Source: Bacillota bacterium
Lineage (GTDB): Bacteria; Bacillota; Bacilli; Paenibacillales; NBRC-103111
Assembly (NCBI GenBank): GCA_023393235.1
Contig: JAEWMH010000003.1
Location: 5,567-69,566, forward strand
DNA: 64,000 nucleotides
Direction of reading: 5' to 3'
The notes beneath the pieces are model-generated. The model was not told the origin of the DNA. It worked only from the letters and a program-made list of their open reading frames with translations, and searched no databases. Each line of letters starts with the position of its first letter. The first letter of the stretch is position 1. This document shows positions 7,490 to 15,600 of this stretch, one piece after another. Both the position numbers and the translations under genes were made by a program.

Positions 7490-8875
7490 ATGAACATCCG
7501 GTTAATGCTCTGCCTTACCATTTTTGCAGCCGCTTTGTCCGGCTGTTTTCAATCTGCATCTCCTGGCGCAAGCACCGCCCCACCAGTTCCATCGCCCAGT
7601 CCTGCCATTTTTTCAAGTCCTGCGGTGTCCCCCTCCGGAGAGCCTCAATATTTGCGGATGAATCCTGATGAAAAACGGTTTCCTGTAACGGACCGTAATC
7701 ACATCACCTTTCTCTTTTCCTCAAATCTGGAATTAAACCGGAGTCTTCTGGAGCAAGCTTTACCAAAACAGCTGGTAAGCAATCATCCTGAAAGAACAAG
7801 CTTATCCTATACCTTGGAGTGGCAGTCCGGCAAAGAGTTTGCTCTGACGTTCTCGGATTTACTGCCGAGGGAGATTATTCATTTCCAGGTTGATTATCCA
7901 TCTGTTGATGGGCATAGGCGGATAAATGAAGATATACCCCGTTTATCGAAAGGTGCAGTCCAATACCGGGAGAGCAGCATACCTCCAGCTATTGTTGTAA
8001 CGGAACTGGAGCCGTTCCAGCACCGATACTTGCCACTAGTCAAACCACACCAGCAATTGGCCATACATGCAGAGACAGGAGTGTCTTACACTCTGGCTTA
8101 CGATAATGCCGGTTTGTACCTCACAAATCTATCTGACAGCACCTCAAGGTCCTTGCCTTTGCCTGCTGCAGAAGATGGCCTTAGCCTGAAGGATATTCAT
8201 GGATACCAACCTGTAATCCTGCCCAACATTCTCCATAAGAATAATTTTTATGCTGTTATGTCCCACTCTCAGGTTTTACGGATCAACACCGACACAGGCA
8301 AAAGCCAACCCGTTTATTCTTCCGTCAAGCCAATTGTGGGAATGGCTTCTTCTCCCAACGGCAAGCTTATCGGACTTATGGTCCAAGACAAACGGTTTAT
8401 GTCAGAGGCGGATTTAGTCATCATTGACGAGAAAGGACGGGTTCAGGATACCTTTCCAAAAGCGGCTTATCTTTCCCATAGCGACGGATACATCAATACC
8501 TATGCTTTGGAATGGGCGGACGATAACACAGTAAGAGTCAGAACCGAATTTCCGGAGAAACAGGAGCAGGGTTACAAGGAGTTCAATCTTGCTGCACGCT
8601 CGATAGAGGCATTACCGGACTTTGAACAGCATCGGAAACTTTTGGAAAAGCTTGCGGAAAAAGAACAGGACCTTTTCCCCGCTTTTTCTCCTGACCAAAG
8701 CAGACTGGCTTATGCCACCCGTTCCAACGACGGATTTTTCACGGAAATATGGGCGACGGATTTAACAGGCAGCACAGAACGGTTCGTAGGAATCGGGCAG
8801 TTCTTGGGTTGGATATCGGAAACAGCGATAGCATGGGCCGAATATAGCGCCGGGGAACCAGACTTCGGGAGGTAA
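7490..8875 (+). CDS. Putative lipoprotein with propeller-like repeats, unknown function
   Basis: 461 residues from the ATG at 7490 (AGGAG nine bases upstream; a TTG six bases earlier is too close to it). The N-terminus is a lipoprotein signal with lipobox LSGC, followed by a Ser/Pro/Ala-rich linker. Residues from about 170 to the end carry TolB/WD-like blade signatures (SSPNGKLIGLMV, FSPDQSRLAYA), suggesting a beta-propeller at the outer face of the membrane. Residues 60-160 look like an Ig-like or big domain. No specific function is assigned. A bidirectional terminator separates it from the convergent ABC exporter. Confidence 0.75.
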   Translation: MNIRLMLCLTIFAAALSGCFQSASPGASTAPPVPSPSPAIFSSPAVSPSGEPQYLRMNPDEKRFPVTDRNHITFLFSSNLELNRSLLEQALPKQLVSNHPERTSLSYTLEWQSGKEFALTFSDLLPREIIHFQVDYPSVDGHRRINEDIPRLSKGAVQYRESSIPPAIVVTELEPFQHRYLPLVKPHQQLAIHAETGVSYTLAYDNAGLYLTNLSDSTSRSLPLPAAEDGLSLKDIHGYQPVILPNILHKNNFYAVMSHSQVLRINTDTGKSQPVYSSVKPIVGMASSPNGKLIGLMVQDKRFMSEADLVIIDEKGRVQDTFPKAAYLSHSDGYINTYALEWADDNTVRVRTEFPEKQEQGYKEFNLAARSIEALPDFEQHRKLLEKLAEKEQDLFPAFSPDQSRLAYATRSNDGFFTEIWATDLTGSTERFVGIGQFLGWISETAIAWAEYSAGEPDFGR

Positions 8876-8878
8876 AGC

Positions 8879-8920
8879 AAAAATCCGGGAAAGGACTGTA
8901 GTCCCCACCCGGTTTTTTAT
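8879..8920. terminator. Bidirectional terminator between convergent genes
   Basis: Stem AATCCGGG/CCCGGTT with A-rich and T-rich flanks. It serves the lipoprotein (plus) and the ABC exporter (minus). Confidence 0.8.
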
Positions 8921-8939
8921 GTCTTGCAGTTTTGCTCTC

Positions 8940-10655
8940 TTAACGGAACTGGGCATTGTGCAGACGGCTGTAGATGCCATGCTGCTCCAGCAGCTCCTCG
9001 TGGGTGCCGGTTTCGGCGATGCCCTCCTCCGTCACCACCACAATCCGGTCTGCGTTCCGGATGGTCGCCAGACGGTGGGCAATCACCAGCGTGGTCCGCC
9101 CTTCCGACAGCTCCGCCAGGGATTGCTGAATCGCTGCCTCGGTTTCCGTATCCAAGGCCGAAGTGGCCTCATCCAGAATCAGAATCGGCGGATTCTTCAG
9201 GAACATCCGCACGATGGCCAGACGCTGCTTTTGGCCGCCGGACAGCTTCACGCCCCGTTCGCCGATGACCGTCTCCAGCCCTTCCGGCTGGGACTCAATC
9301 AGCTCCTCCAGCTTGGCGCGGCGGGCGGCCTCGCGGATATCCGCCTCGGAGGCATCCAGGCGCCCGTAGGCAATATTCTCCCGGATGGTGCCGGAGAAGA
9401 GGAACACATCCTGCTGGACGATGCCAATCTGCCTGCGCAGGGAGCTCAGCGTGTAGGAACGGATATCGGTGCCGTCCACCGTAATGCTTCCCTCCTGCGC
9501 CTCATAAAAGCGGGGCAGCAGGCTGCACAGCGTGGTTTTGCCTGCACCAGATGGCCCTACAAAAGCTATGGTTTCTCCGGCCCGGATATCCAGATCTACC
9601 CGGTTCAAGATCGGGCGCTCCGGATCGTAGCCGAAGGTAACGCCCATAAAGCGGATATCGCCGCGCAGCGTTCCAGCCTCCCGGGCATCCGGCCGGTCCG
9701 CCACATCAGGCTCCGTCTCCAGAATTTCCATATACCGCTTAAACCCGGCGATTCCCTTGGGATAGCTTTCGATGATGGTGTTGATTTTCTGGATGGGTCC
9801 CAGAAACACATTGGTCAGCAGAATAAACGCCAGGAACTCCCCGTAGCTGATCTCCTTGTGCAGCACAAACCAAGTTCCGCACAGCAGCACGAAAACTGTT
9901 ACCAGACGCATCAGGATGTAGCTGATGGAGGTATTCCAAGCCATAATTTTGTAAGACAACAGCTTGGTCTGCCGGAAGCGGCCGTTGTTAACGGCGAACA
10001 TTTGCTTCTCATGGGCTTCGTTGGCAAATGCCTGCACTACCCGGATACCGCCGATGCTGTCCTCCACCCGGGCATTCACTTCCGCCAGCTCCGACATCAT
10101 GCTGCGGAAGGCACCCATCATTTTTTTGTTGAAGTACAAGGTAAAGCTGAGCAGAAAAGGCACCACCACAAAGGTCAGCAGCGCCAGCTTCCAATTGATG
10201 CCGAGCATCAGGAAAAAGGCACCGAGCAGAGTCATCACCGCGATAAACAGGTCCTCGGGGCCGTGATGGGCCATTTCGCCGATTTCCAGCAGGTCGTTGG
10301 CGATCCGCGACATGAGGTTGCCTGTTTTGGTGTTGTCGAAGTACCGGAAAGAGAGCTTCTGCAGATGATCGAACATCTTTTTCCGCATGTCCGTTTCGAT
10401 GTTGATCCCCAGCTTGTGCCCCCAATAGGTTACGATAAAGTGCAGCACCATATTGACCAGATAGATGCCCAGGAGCCCCACGCAGGCCCATACGATCCAC
10501 TTCCAGTTTTCCGTAGGCAGCAGCTTGTCCACCACCTGATTCACCGCCAGAGGGAACACCAGCTCCAGCAGGGCCACCACTACCGCACAGGTAAAGTCCA
10601 GGATGAACAGCTTTTTGTAAGGCCGGTAATAGGCAAAAAATTGACGCAGCACCAC
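8940..10655 (-). CDS. ABC transporter, fused permease and ATPase (YgaD/MsbA type)
   Basis: A 571-residue half-transporter. A six-helix ABC transmembrane domain (about 15-300) is followed by an ATPase with Walker A GPSGAGKTT, signature LSGGQKQRL, Walker B ILILDEATSALD and H-loop IAHRL. It would function as a homodimeric exporter of lipids or drugs. The start is one of two consecutive GTG codons; the second (10652) is better spaced from AGGAGG. The 5' side directly abuts the 42-bp tandem hairpin array at 10671-10862, which may lie in its leader RNA. Confidence 0.9.
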   Translation of the reverse strand: MVLRQFFAYYRPYKKLFILDFTCAVVVALLELVFPLAVNQVVDKLLPTENWKWIVWACVGLLGIYLVNMVLHFIVTYWGHKLGINIETDMRKKMFDHLQKLSFRYFDNTKTGNLMSRIANDLLEIGEMAHHGPEDLFIAVMTLLGAFFLMLGINWKLALLTFVVVPFLLSFTLYFNKKMMGAFRSMMSELAEVNARVEDSIGGIRVVQAFANEAHEKQMFAVNNGRFRQTKLLSYKIMAWNTSISYILMRLVTVFVLLCGTWFVLHKEISYGEFLAFILLTNVFLGPIQKINTIIESYPKGIAGFKRYMEILETEPDVADRPDAREAGTLRGDIRFMGVTFGYDPERPILNRVDLDIRAGETIAFVGPSGAGKTTLCSLLPRFYEAQEGSITVDGTDIRSYTLSSLRRQIGIVQQDVFLFSGTIRENIAYGRLDASEADIREAARRAKLEELIESQPEGLETVIGERGVKLSGGQKQRLAIVRMFLKNPPILILDEATSALDTETEAAIQQSLAELSEGRTTLVIAHRLATIRNADRIVVVTEEGIAETGTHEELLEQHGIYSRLHNAQFR

Positions 10656-10670
10656 ATTCCCTCCTGAGAA

Positions 10671-10862
10671 CTTTGCCCTGGGGAGGGCAAAGTTTACTTC
10701 GTATGTATCCGTTGGGCTTTGCCGGGAGGCAAAGCTTCCTCCGTATGTATTCGCCGGACTGTGCCGGGGTCAAAGCTTCCTCCGTATGTTTTCGCAGGGC
10801 TTTGCCGGGAGGCAAAGCCTGCTTCGGTAGCATCTGCGGGGCTTTGCGGGGAGACAGCTCCC
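10671..10862. repeat. Five-copy 42-bp tandem hairpin array
   Basis: Units begin at 10671, 10717, 10759, 10800 and 10842. Each starts with a hairpin of the form CTTTGCC-GGGA-GGCAAAG followed by a linker containing CTTCCTCCGTATGT-like sequence. The third and fifth copies are degenerate. The array lies directly upstream of the ribosome binding site of the minus-strand ABC exporter and directly next to the 182-bp element at 10876-11058. It is not a CRISPR array because the whole unit is repeated and there are no unique spacers. Confidence 0.85.
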
Positions 10863-10875
10863 CGGTCCCAAATTC

Positions 10876-11058
10876 TAACGGCGGTCACAGCCACTATTTG
10901 CCCTAAAAAGCCTTTCCGCAAAATCTAACGGCGGCCAGAGCCGCTATTTGCATCAATTGGCCTTGTTTTGGCCTATATCCAGGCGAATAAGGGCGCTCAC
11001 TTCCGTTAGATTTCCCAACTCCCGCATTTTAGCCAAATAACGGCTTCTGCTTCCGTTA
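10876..11058. repeat. 182-bp palindromic element, copy I
   Basis: Four 22-bp units with TAACGG at 10876 and 10926 (forward) and CCGTTA at 11003 and 11053 (inverted). Spacings are 50, 77 and 50 bp. This copy is the most diverged: the inner half reads CGGYCA-N-AGCC rather than AACTSA. The same geometry recurs at 20518 and 26321. It lies between the ABC exporter and the siderophore permease genes. Confidence 0.8.
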
Positions 11059-11238
11059 GAATGTTCTCTCCCGGCTTCGCAGGTTGAAACAGGACCGATT
11101 AGGCGCCGCCGCACGTGTAATGGGCATGCCAGCCGTCGCGGGCAGCCGCGCCACCCAACTCGGTACGCACGCATACTCGGCTCCACAACCGCCACCCACT
11201 CGCCCGCTCGCACACGCGGCTCCACTCCCGCTCCAGCC

Positions 11239-12297
11239 TCAGCTCTTGGCCTTGGCCAGCAGATACAGAAAATACGGCGCGCCGATCACCGCCACCACAA
11301 TCCCCGCGGGCACCTCCGCCGGCTGCAGAATCACGCGGCCCAGCGTGTCCGCCGTCAGCAGCAGCAGCGCACCCGACAGCGCAGCCGCGGGAAGCAGCTG
11401 CTGGTGGCGTGGCCCGACCAGCGAGCGGGCCAGATGGGGGCAGATCAGCCCCACGAAGCTGATCCCACCGGACACCGCCACACACGCGCCGGCGATGCCC
11501 ACCGCAGCGGACAACAGCAGCACCCGCTGCCGTCCCGCCGCCACACCCAGGCCGGTGGCGGTATCATCCCCCAGGCTGAGCATATTCAGCACAGGGGCTT
11601 TAAACAGGGCAAACGGTACCAGCACCACCAGCCATGGAAGCAGCGTAAACACAAACTTCCAGTTGCTGCCCCAGATAGTTCCGGCCATCCACGTGGCGGC
11701 AAATTGATATTTCGCCGGGTCGATCCGCAAGGTCAGCACGATAATTGCCGCATTCAGGCCTGCCGCAACGGCGATGCCCGTCAGAATCAGGCGGGTAGCG
11801 GACAACCCCCTGCCCCGTTTATAGGACAGCAGGAAGATGAGAGCCGCCGCCCCGCCCGCTCCAGCAAATGCCAGAAACGGCAGTAAAAACACCGGCGCTG
11901 CCGCCGCAGTCGAAAAAAACGCCACAAACACCAGCACGGCCAGGCTGGCTCCCGCATTCACCCCGACCAAACCGGGGTCGGCCAGCGGATTGCGGAATAC
12001 CGCCTGAAACACACACCCGGCTACAGCGAGCCCTGCCCCCACCAGTACGGCAATTACCATACGGGGCAAACGGAAGTCAAACAAGATCAAGGCCTGCTTC
12101 TCCGTGCCCTGGCCCAAAAGGGTTTTGAGCACATCCAGGGGAGGCATCCGGGTTTGCCCGGCGTTCAGACTGATGGCGAAGACCACCAGCACCAGTCCCG
12201 CCAAAATGCCGCTTACCGCCATAGCCCGTCCAAGGCGACGCCTTTGCCCTTCATATAAGGAAGCTGTTTTGCCTCCTCCGTCGTTCAACACCTTCAT
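11239..12297 (-). CDS. Iron-siderophore ABC permease, FecCD family (second subunit)
   Basis: A 352-residue polytopic membrane protein with about nine to ten helices. It has the FecCD hallmarks GVNAGASLAVL, MAGTIWGSNW, SLGDDTATGLGV and GGISFVGLICPHLAR, the last being the coupling-loop region that contacts the ATPase. It is the downstream member of a permease pair, overlapping the first by four bases. Residue patterns resemble YfhA/FeuC/FhuG. No binding protein or ATPase is encoded beside it, so it must use subunits from elsewhere. It shares the Fur-type promoter at 13371-13417. Confidence 0.92.
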   Translation of the reverse strand: MKVLNDGGGKTASLYEGQRRRLGRAMAVSGILAGLVLVVFAISLNAGQTRMPPLDVLKTLLGQGTEKQALILFDFRLPRMVIAVLVGAGLAVAGCVFQAVFRNPLADPGLVGVNAGASLAVLVFVAFFSTAAAAPVFLLPFLAFAGAGGAAALIFLLSYKRGRGLSATRLILTGIAVAAGLNAAIIVLTLRIDPAKYQFAATWMAGTIWGSNWKFVFTLLPWLVVLVPFALFKAPVLNMLSLGDDTATGLGVAAGRQRVLLLSAAVGIAGACVAVSGGISFVGLICPHLARSLVGPRHQQLLPAAALSGALLLLTADTLGRVILQPAEVPAGIVVAVIGAPYFLYLLAKAKS

Positions 12298-13346
12298 GCT
12301 ATTCCCCTCCCGTCTCTACGGGTCAGGTACAGGAAGAAGGGCACACCTAGCAAGGCAATAATGGCCCCTACTGGCGTTTCCACCGGGGGGTTCACCATGC
12401 GCGCCGCCAAATCGGCAAGAGTCATAAGCAAACTCCCCAGCACCGCCGAACAGGGGATCACCCAGCGGTAATCCACCCCAACCAGCGCACGGGTCACATG
12501 GGGCACTATCAAACCGATGAAGCTTACCGCCCCCGCCACAGAGACGGATGCACCGGCCAGCACAATCACAATCACCGCAGCTGCCGCCTTCACCAACAGA
12601 GTCCGCTGGCCTAAGCCCGTCGCCACGTCATCGCCCAAGCTGAGCAGCGTGACGGACTTGGACAGCAGAAGAGCACCCACCAATGCTGCCCCCATCCAAG
12701 GGAGCATGGTGTCCACCTGCAGCCACTTGATGCCCGCAACCCCGCCTGCAAACCAGAAAGCCAGATCCTGCCCGATCCTATAATAGAGAGCAATGCCCTC
12801 ACTTAACGCAGCCAGAAGAGCGCTGACAGCGGCTCCTGCCAGCACCAGCCGGATGGGTGTCATACCACCCCGCCCCGCTGAGCTTAGCCCAAAAACCGTG
12901 CCTGCACCCAGCCCCGCTCCCATAAAAGCATACAGGATCATGTACATAAAAGGAAGTCCCGGAAACATTGCCATACAAATGGCCATCGCCAGTCCGGCTC
13001 CCGCGTTCAGCCCCAGAAGACCCGAATCCGCCATGGGATTGCGGGTTACTCCCTGCATGATCGCCCCCGCCACCGCCAAGGATGCTCCCACCAATGCCGC
13101 ACCCAACACACGGGGAAGCCGGATTTCATGAATAATTTGGTGCTGGGACAAATCAGGATTGTAATGCAATACCGCTTCCCAAACGGTGCTCCAGGCAATA
13201 TCCGCCACGCCGAAGGAAATGGAGGCCCCCATTCCCAACAGCAAAACGGCAAGGCCTGCCGTTAGAATCAAAGAGGCGGCCCATGGCCTTGACCGCAAGG
13301 CGGCGGCGTTTGCCGGTTCATGGGCTGTGTTTTGTGCCACTGACAT
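12294..13346 (-). CDS. Iron-siderophore ABC permease, FecCD family (first subunit)
   Basis: 350 residues from the ATG at 13346, which is preceded by AAGGAAG; an in-frame TTG at 13364 lacks a site. FecCD motifs are GLLGLNAGAGLA, FAGGVAGIKW, SLGDDVATGLGQ and AVSFIGLIVPHVTR. It pairs with the downstream permease to form the membrane channel for ferric siderophores (YfiZ/FeuB/FhuB type). Transcription starts from a promoter overlapped by a Fur-box-like sequence, so expression should rise in iron starvation. Confidence 0.92.
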   Translation of the reverse strand: MSVAQNTAHEPANAAALRSRPWAASLILTAGLAVLLLGMGASISFGVADIAWSTVWEAVLHYNPDLSQHQIIHEIRLPRVLGAALVGASLAVAGAIMQGVTRNPMADSGLLGLNAGAGLAMAICMAMFPGLPFMYMILYAFMGAGLGAGTVFGLSSAGRGGMTPIRLVLAGAAVSALLAALSEGIALYYRIGQDLAFWFAGGVAGIKWLQVDTMLPWMGAALVGALLLSKSVTLLSLGDDVATGLGQRTLLVKAAAAVIVIVLAGASVSVAGAVSFIGLIVPHVTRALVGVDYRWVIPCSAVLGSLLMTLADLAARMVNPPVETPVGAIIALLGVPFFLYLTRRDGRGIA

Positions 13347-13370
13347 ACTGGTCTTCCTTTCCAATAACTA

Positions 13371-13417
13371 ATAATGAATATCATTATCATTATAATAGAA
13401 GGTTCCCGGAACACCAA
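13371..13417 (-). promoter_or_regulatory. Sigma-A promoter with overlapping Fur box
   Basis: On the minus strand: -35 TTGGTG (13412-13417), a 17-bp spacer, and -10 TATAAT (13389-13394). The palindromic AT-rich sequence at 13371-13391 (AATGATATTCATTAT core with TAATGA arms) closely matches the Fur box and covers the transcription start. It drives the two FecCD permease genes. Confidence 0.85.
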
Positions 13418-13436
13418 GCGTAATTTCATTTCATCA

Positions 13437-13477
13437 TAAAAACGCCGCCTGCTTCCCGGAGGAAACAAGCAGCGCGC
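13437..13477 (-). terminator. Terminator after rplY/ctc
   Basis: On the minus strand, a stem built on CTGCTT/AAGCAG with GC-rich extensions (GCGCG/CGGCG) is followed by GTTTTT. It ends the L25 transcript and insulates it from the iron-uptake promoter. Confidence 0.75.
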
Positions 13478-13513
13478 TTTATCATCCTATTATAATTCCA
13501 TAAATCACAGACC

Positions 13514-14098
13514 TTACGCCGTGACCTCCTCTTCACTCTCCACCGGAGCCTGCGGCACAGCCACATTCAGGATGGTCACCACTACCTCTTCAGGGGGCAG
13601 CAGCGTCTTCACGCCCTCCGGCAGCTGAATATCCTCTACCAGCAAAGCCCTTCCCTGACGCAGCGGCTCCGGGTCTACCTGAAGCACCGCCGGAATCTGA
13701 TCCGGCAGACACATAACCTCCAGCTCGTAATGGAGGAACTGCACCTCCAGCTCCTTATCCTCGGGGGTTACCATCAGCTCCAGCGGCACACTCACCCGGA
13801 CCGGCTCATTGCGGGTCACCTGGTGGAAAGCCAAGGATAGGATCCTGCGGCTGAAGCTGTCCCGCTGGATTTCCCGGATAACGGCGGTATCTCGGAACTC
13901 CCCCTGAACCTCCAGCTCAATTAGAGTATTGGGGCGTGTGCTCAAAATCTGCTGTACCTCTTTTTCATTAACCGTAATCGGGGTGCCGGAAAATTTCTTG
14001 CCGTACACTACAGCGGGAACGCGGCCTGCCTTACGCAATTCGGATTTGGCCGATTTCGTGAATGTGCTGCGCGGTTCTGCCTGAAGCTTGACGAACAT
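13514..14098 (-). CDS. rplY: Ribosomal protein L25 / general stress protein Ctc
   Basis: 194 residues, the long TL5/Ctc form. The N-terminal L25 beta-barrel (about 1-92, with KVPAVVYG-like GRVPAVVYGKKFSG) binds 5S rRNA and is followed by a C-terminal TL5 domain. The C-terminal tail is acidic. The start is preceded by GGGAGG. In Bacillus ctc is a SigB stress gene; here the visible promoter is an extended -10 (TGTTATAAT at 14178-14186, minus strand) and no clear SigB site was seen. It is transcribed alone and followed by a terminator. Confidence 0.93.
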   Translation of the reverse strand: MFVKLQAEPRSTFTKSAKSELRKAGRVPAVVYGKKFSGTPITVNEKEVQQILSTRPNTLIELEVQGEFRDTAVIREIQRDSFSRRILSLAFHQVTRNEPVRVSVPLELMVTPEDKELEVQFLHYELEVMCLPDQIPAVLQVDPEPLRQGRALLVEDIQLPEGVKTLLPPEEVVVTILNVAVPQAPVESEEEVTA

Positions 14099-14177
14099 AA
14101 ACTTGTCCTCCCGTCATACAAGATTCGCTGCCTCTTTTCCGCATACCTTATAAATCTGGAAAAGTGCACCTGTTTCT

Positions 14178-14186
14178 ATTATAACA
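14178..14186 (-). promoter_or_regulatory. Extended -10 promoter of rplY
   Basis: Minus-strand TGTTATAAT (TGn plus consensus -10) lies about 80 bp before the start codon. No good -35 is present at 17 bp, as expected for an extended -10 promoter. Confidence 0.55.
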
Positions 14187-14386
14187 CCAGGAGGGAAAAC
14201 AGAATCTTCGCTGAACCGGAGCTATCGGCGGATACCCGGGTCTGAGAGGGCTCTTGTCCCCTTATCCGGATGTACCGGGTAAATTTGCCGGGTTTCCTTC
14301 TGCTTCCACCCGGATCCTCCCTTTTTGCAAAATTATCCATCCCTTATCCGGCCTTCGCCCCGACAGAAGCTTCATAGATTTCCTTC

Positions 14387-14457
14387 CATTTTGGCTCCGC
14401 CAAAATGCGAAGCCTTCATCCTTTATCCGGCCCCCGGCCCGGACCAAGGGATGAAGG
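14387..14457. repeat. Two adjacent perfect hairpins upstream of the YlbL-type gene
   Basis: In the 419-bp gap between rplY and the protease gene there are CATTTTGGC-TCC-GCCAAAATG (14387-14407) and CCTTCATCC...GGATGAAGG (14413-14457). The second ends two bases before the -35 hexamer at 14459. The same gap has three CTTATCCGG/TTTATCCGG words (about 14260, 14343, 14422). Neither hairpin has a T run, so they are not simple terminators. No coding sequence is seen in the gap. Confidence 0.6.
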
Positions 14458-14458
14458 A

Positions 14459-14487
14459 TTGAATCCGCTCTCCAAACCCGTTATGAT
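14459..14487 (+). promoter_or_regulatory. Sigma-A promoter of the YlbL-type protease gene
   Basis: TTGAAT (14459-14464), 17-bp spacer, TATGAT (14482-14487), 31 bp before the ATG. Confidence 0.8.
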
Positions 14488-14517
14488 TAGGTAAAATCCA
14501 CTAACGAGGTAACGCGC

Positions 14518-15573
14518 ATGTCCAACAACAGGTCCTCCTGGAGCAAGGCCCGGCTTGGGGGTACAGTGGCTCTGGCAGCCATTCTGGGATTTTTGCTGTT
14601 TTACCCGCTCCCCTATTTCGTGAAAACACCGGGGTCGGCGGAGGCAGTGAAAACCAGGGTCAGTGTGGAGGGCTCGGATTGGCAGGAAAAAGGGGATTTT
14701 CTCTTTACTACCGTCCTCCAGCATATTAAACCGAGTATTCTGGAATATGCCTTTGTCAGGGTGAAGGAGAAATATACGGAAACCGTTCCTGTGGAGCAGG
14801 CCATCGGGAACGTCTCCGATGTTGACGCGTATAACCAATTAACGGAATGGATGCGTGTGGACTCGGAGGCCAGCGCCGTGATGGCGGCTTATGACTATTT
14901 GAACAAACCTCTTCAAGTGGAGGAAACCGGCGTTATCATCCGCTCCTTCCTGAAGGATACCCTGGCCTCCCGCAAGCTTCATGAAGGCGATATTGTTACA
15001 GGCATTGAAGGCAAAGCGATTCGCAACTCCGAGGAGCTGGCGCTTCAACTGAAGAACCGCAAGCCGGGGGATGCAGTGAAGGTCCAGATTCAACGGGGCA
15101 AAAAAACGCTGGAGGAAACCGTGACCCTTGTGAAGCTGGATGACAGCGGCGGAGCCTCCCGGGCGGGCATCGGGTTTTATTTCTCTCCGGTAAGGAAAGC
15201 GCTCCCCGACATTCCCGTGAAATTCAAGCTGGATGACATCGGCGGCCCCTCCGCCGGTCTGATGCTGACGCTGGACATTGTGTCCAAGCTGGAGCAAAAG
15301 GATTACACCCGGGGGCTCAAAATAGCCGGAACGGGCACCATTGATGCCAAGGGCAATGTGGGACAGATCGGAGGCATCCGTTACAAGCTGGTGGCCGCCA
15401 GCCGGGAAGGCGCAGCCTACTTCCTGTGTCCCAAGGATGTGCTGGCAACCGACGGCAACCAGAAGGAGGCCGAGGCTTTTCTTCAAGGCTATTCCACCAA
15501 AATGAAACTGGTCCCCGTCGCCACGCTGAAGGAAGCGGCTGCTTTCCTGGCCGGGCTGCCGGACCAAGGTTAA
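14518..15573 (+). CDS. PDZ and Lon-type (S16) membrane protease, YlbL/SepM family
   Basis: 351 residues. It has an N-terminal membrane anchor (about 13-33), a PDZ domain (about 120-210, LHEGDIVTGIEG), and a Lon-like proteolytic domain with catalytic Ser in DDIGGPSAGLM and Lys in GGIRYKL. YlbL in B. subtilis acts at the cell surface, with reported roles in DNA-damage checkpoint recovery; SepM in streptococci matures a signalling peptide. Genes for a J-like protein and an L,D-transpeptidase follow on the same strand. Confidence 0.9.
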   Translation: MSNNRSSWSKARLGGTVALAAILGFLLFYPLPYFVKTPGSAEAVKTRVSVEGSDWQEKGDFLFTTVLQHIKPSILEYAFVRVKEKYTETVPVEQAIGNVSDVDAYNQLTEWMRVDSEASAVMAAYDYLNKPLQVEETGVIIRSFLKDTLASRKLHEGDIVTGIEGKAIRNSEELALQLKNRKPGDAVKVQIQRGKKTLEETVTLVKLDDSGGASRAGIGFYFSPVRKALPDIPVKFKLDDIGGPSAGLMLTLDIVSKLEQKDYTRGLKIAGTGTIDAKGNVGQIGGIRYKLVAASREGAAYFLCPKDVLATDGNQKEAEAFLQGYSTKMKLVPVATLKEAAAFLAGLPDQG

Positions 15574-15600
15574 CTACATGTCAGGAGGATCTAGAAGAGC

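Noticed and set aside
8919..10667. Long open frame on the plus strand (582 codons) opposite the ABC exporter gene
   Set aside because: It is the antisense shadow of a clear ABC exporter; no ribosome binding site, no recognisable protein pattern. Similar shadows opposite alaS (42398-44164) and the chemoreceptor (34448-36073) were dropped for the same reason.
10671..10862. Possible CRISPR array
   Set aside because: The whole 42-bp unit repeats with no unique spacers, and there are no cas genes in the window. The 81-bp array was rejected as CRISPR on the same grounds.
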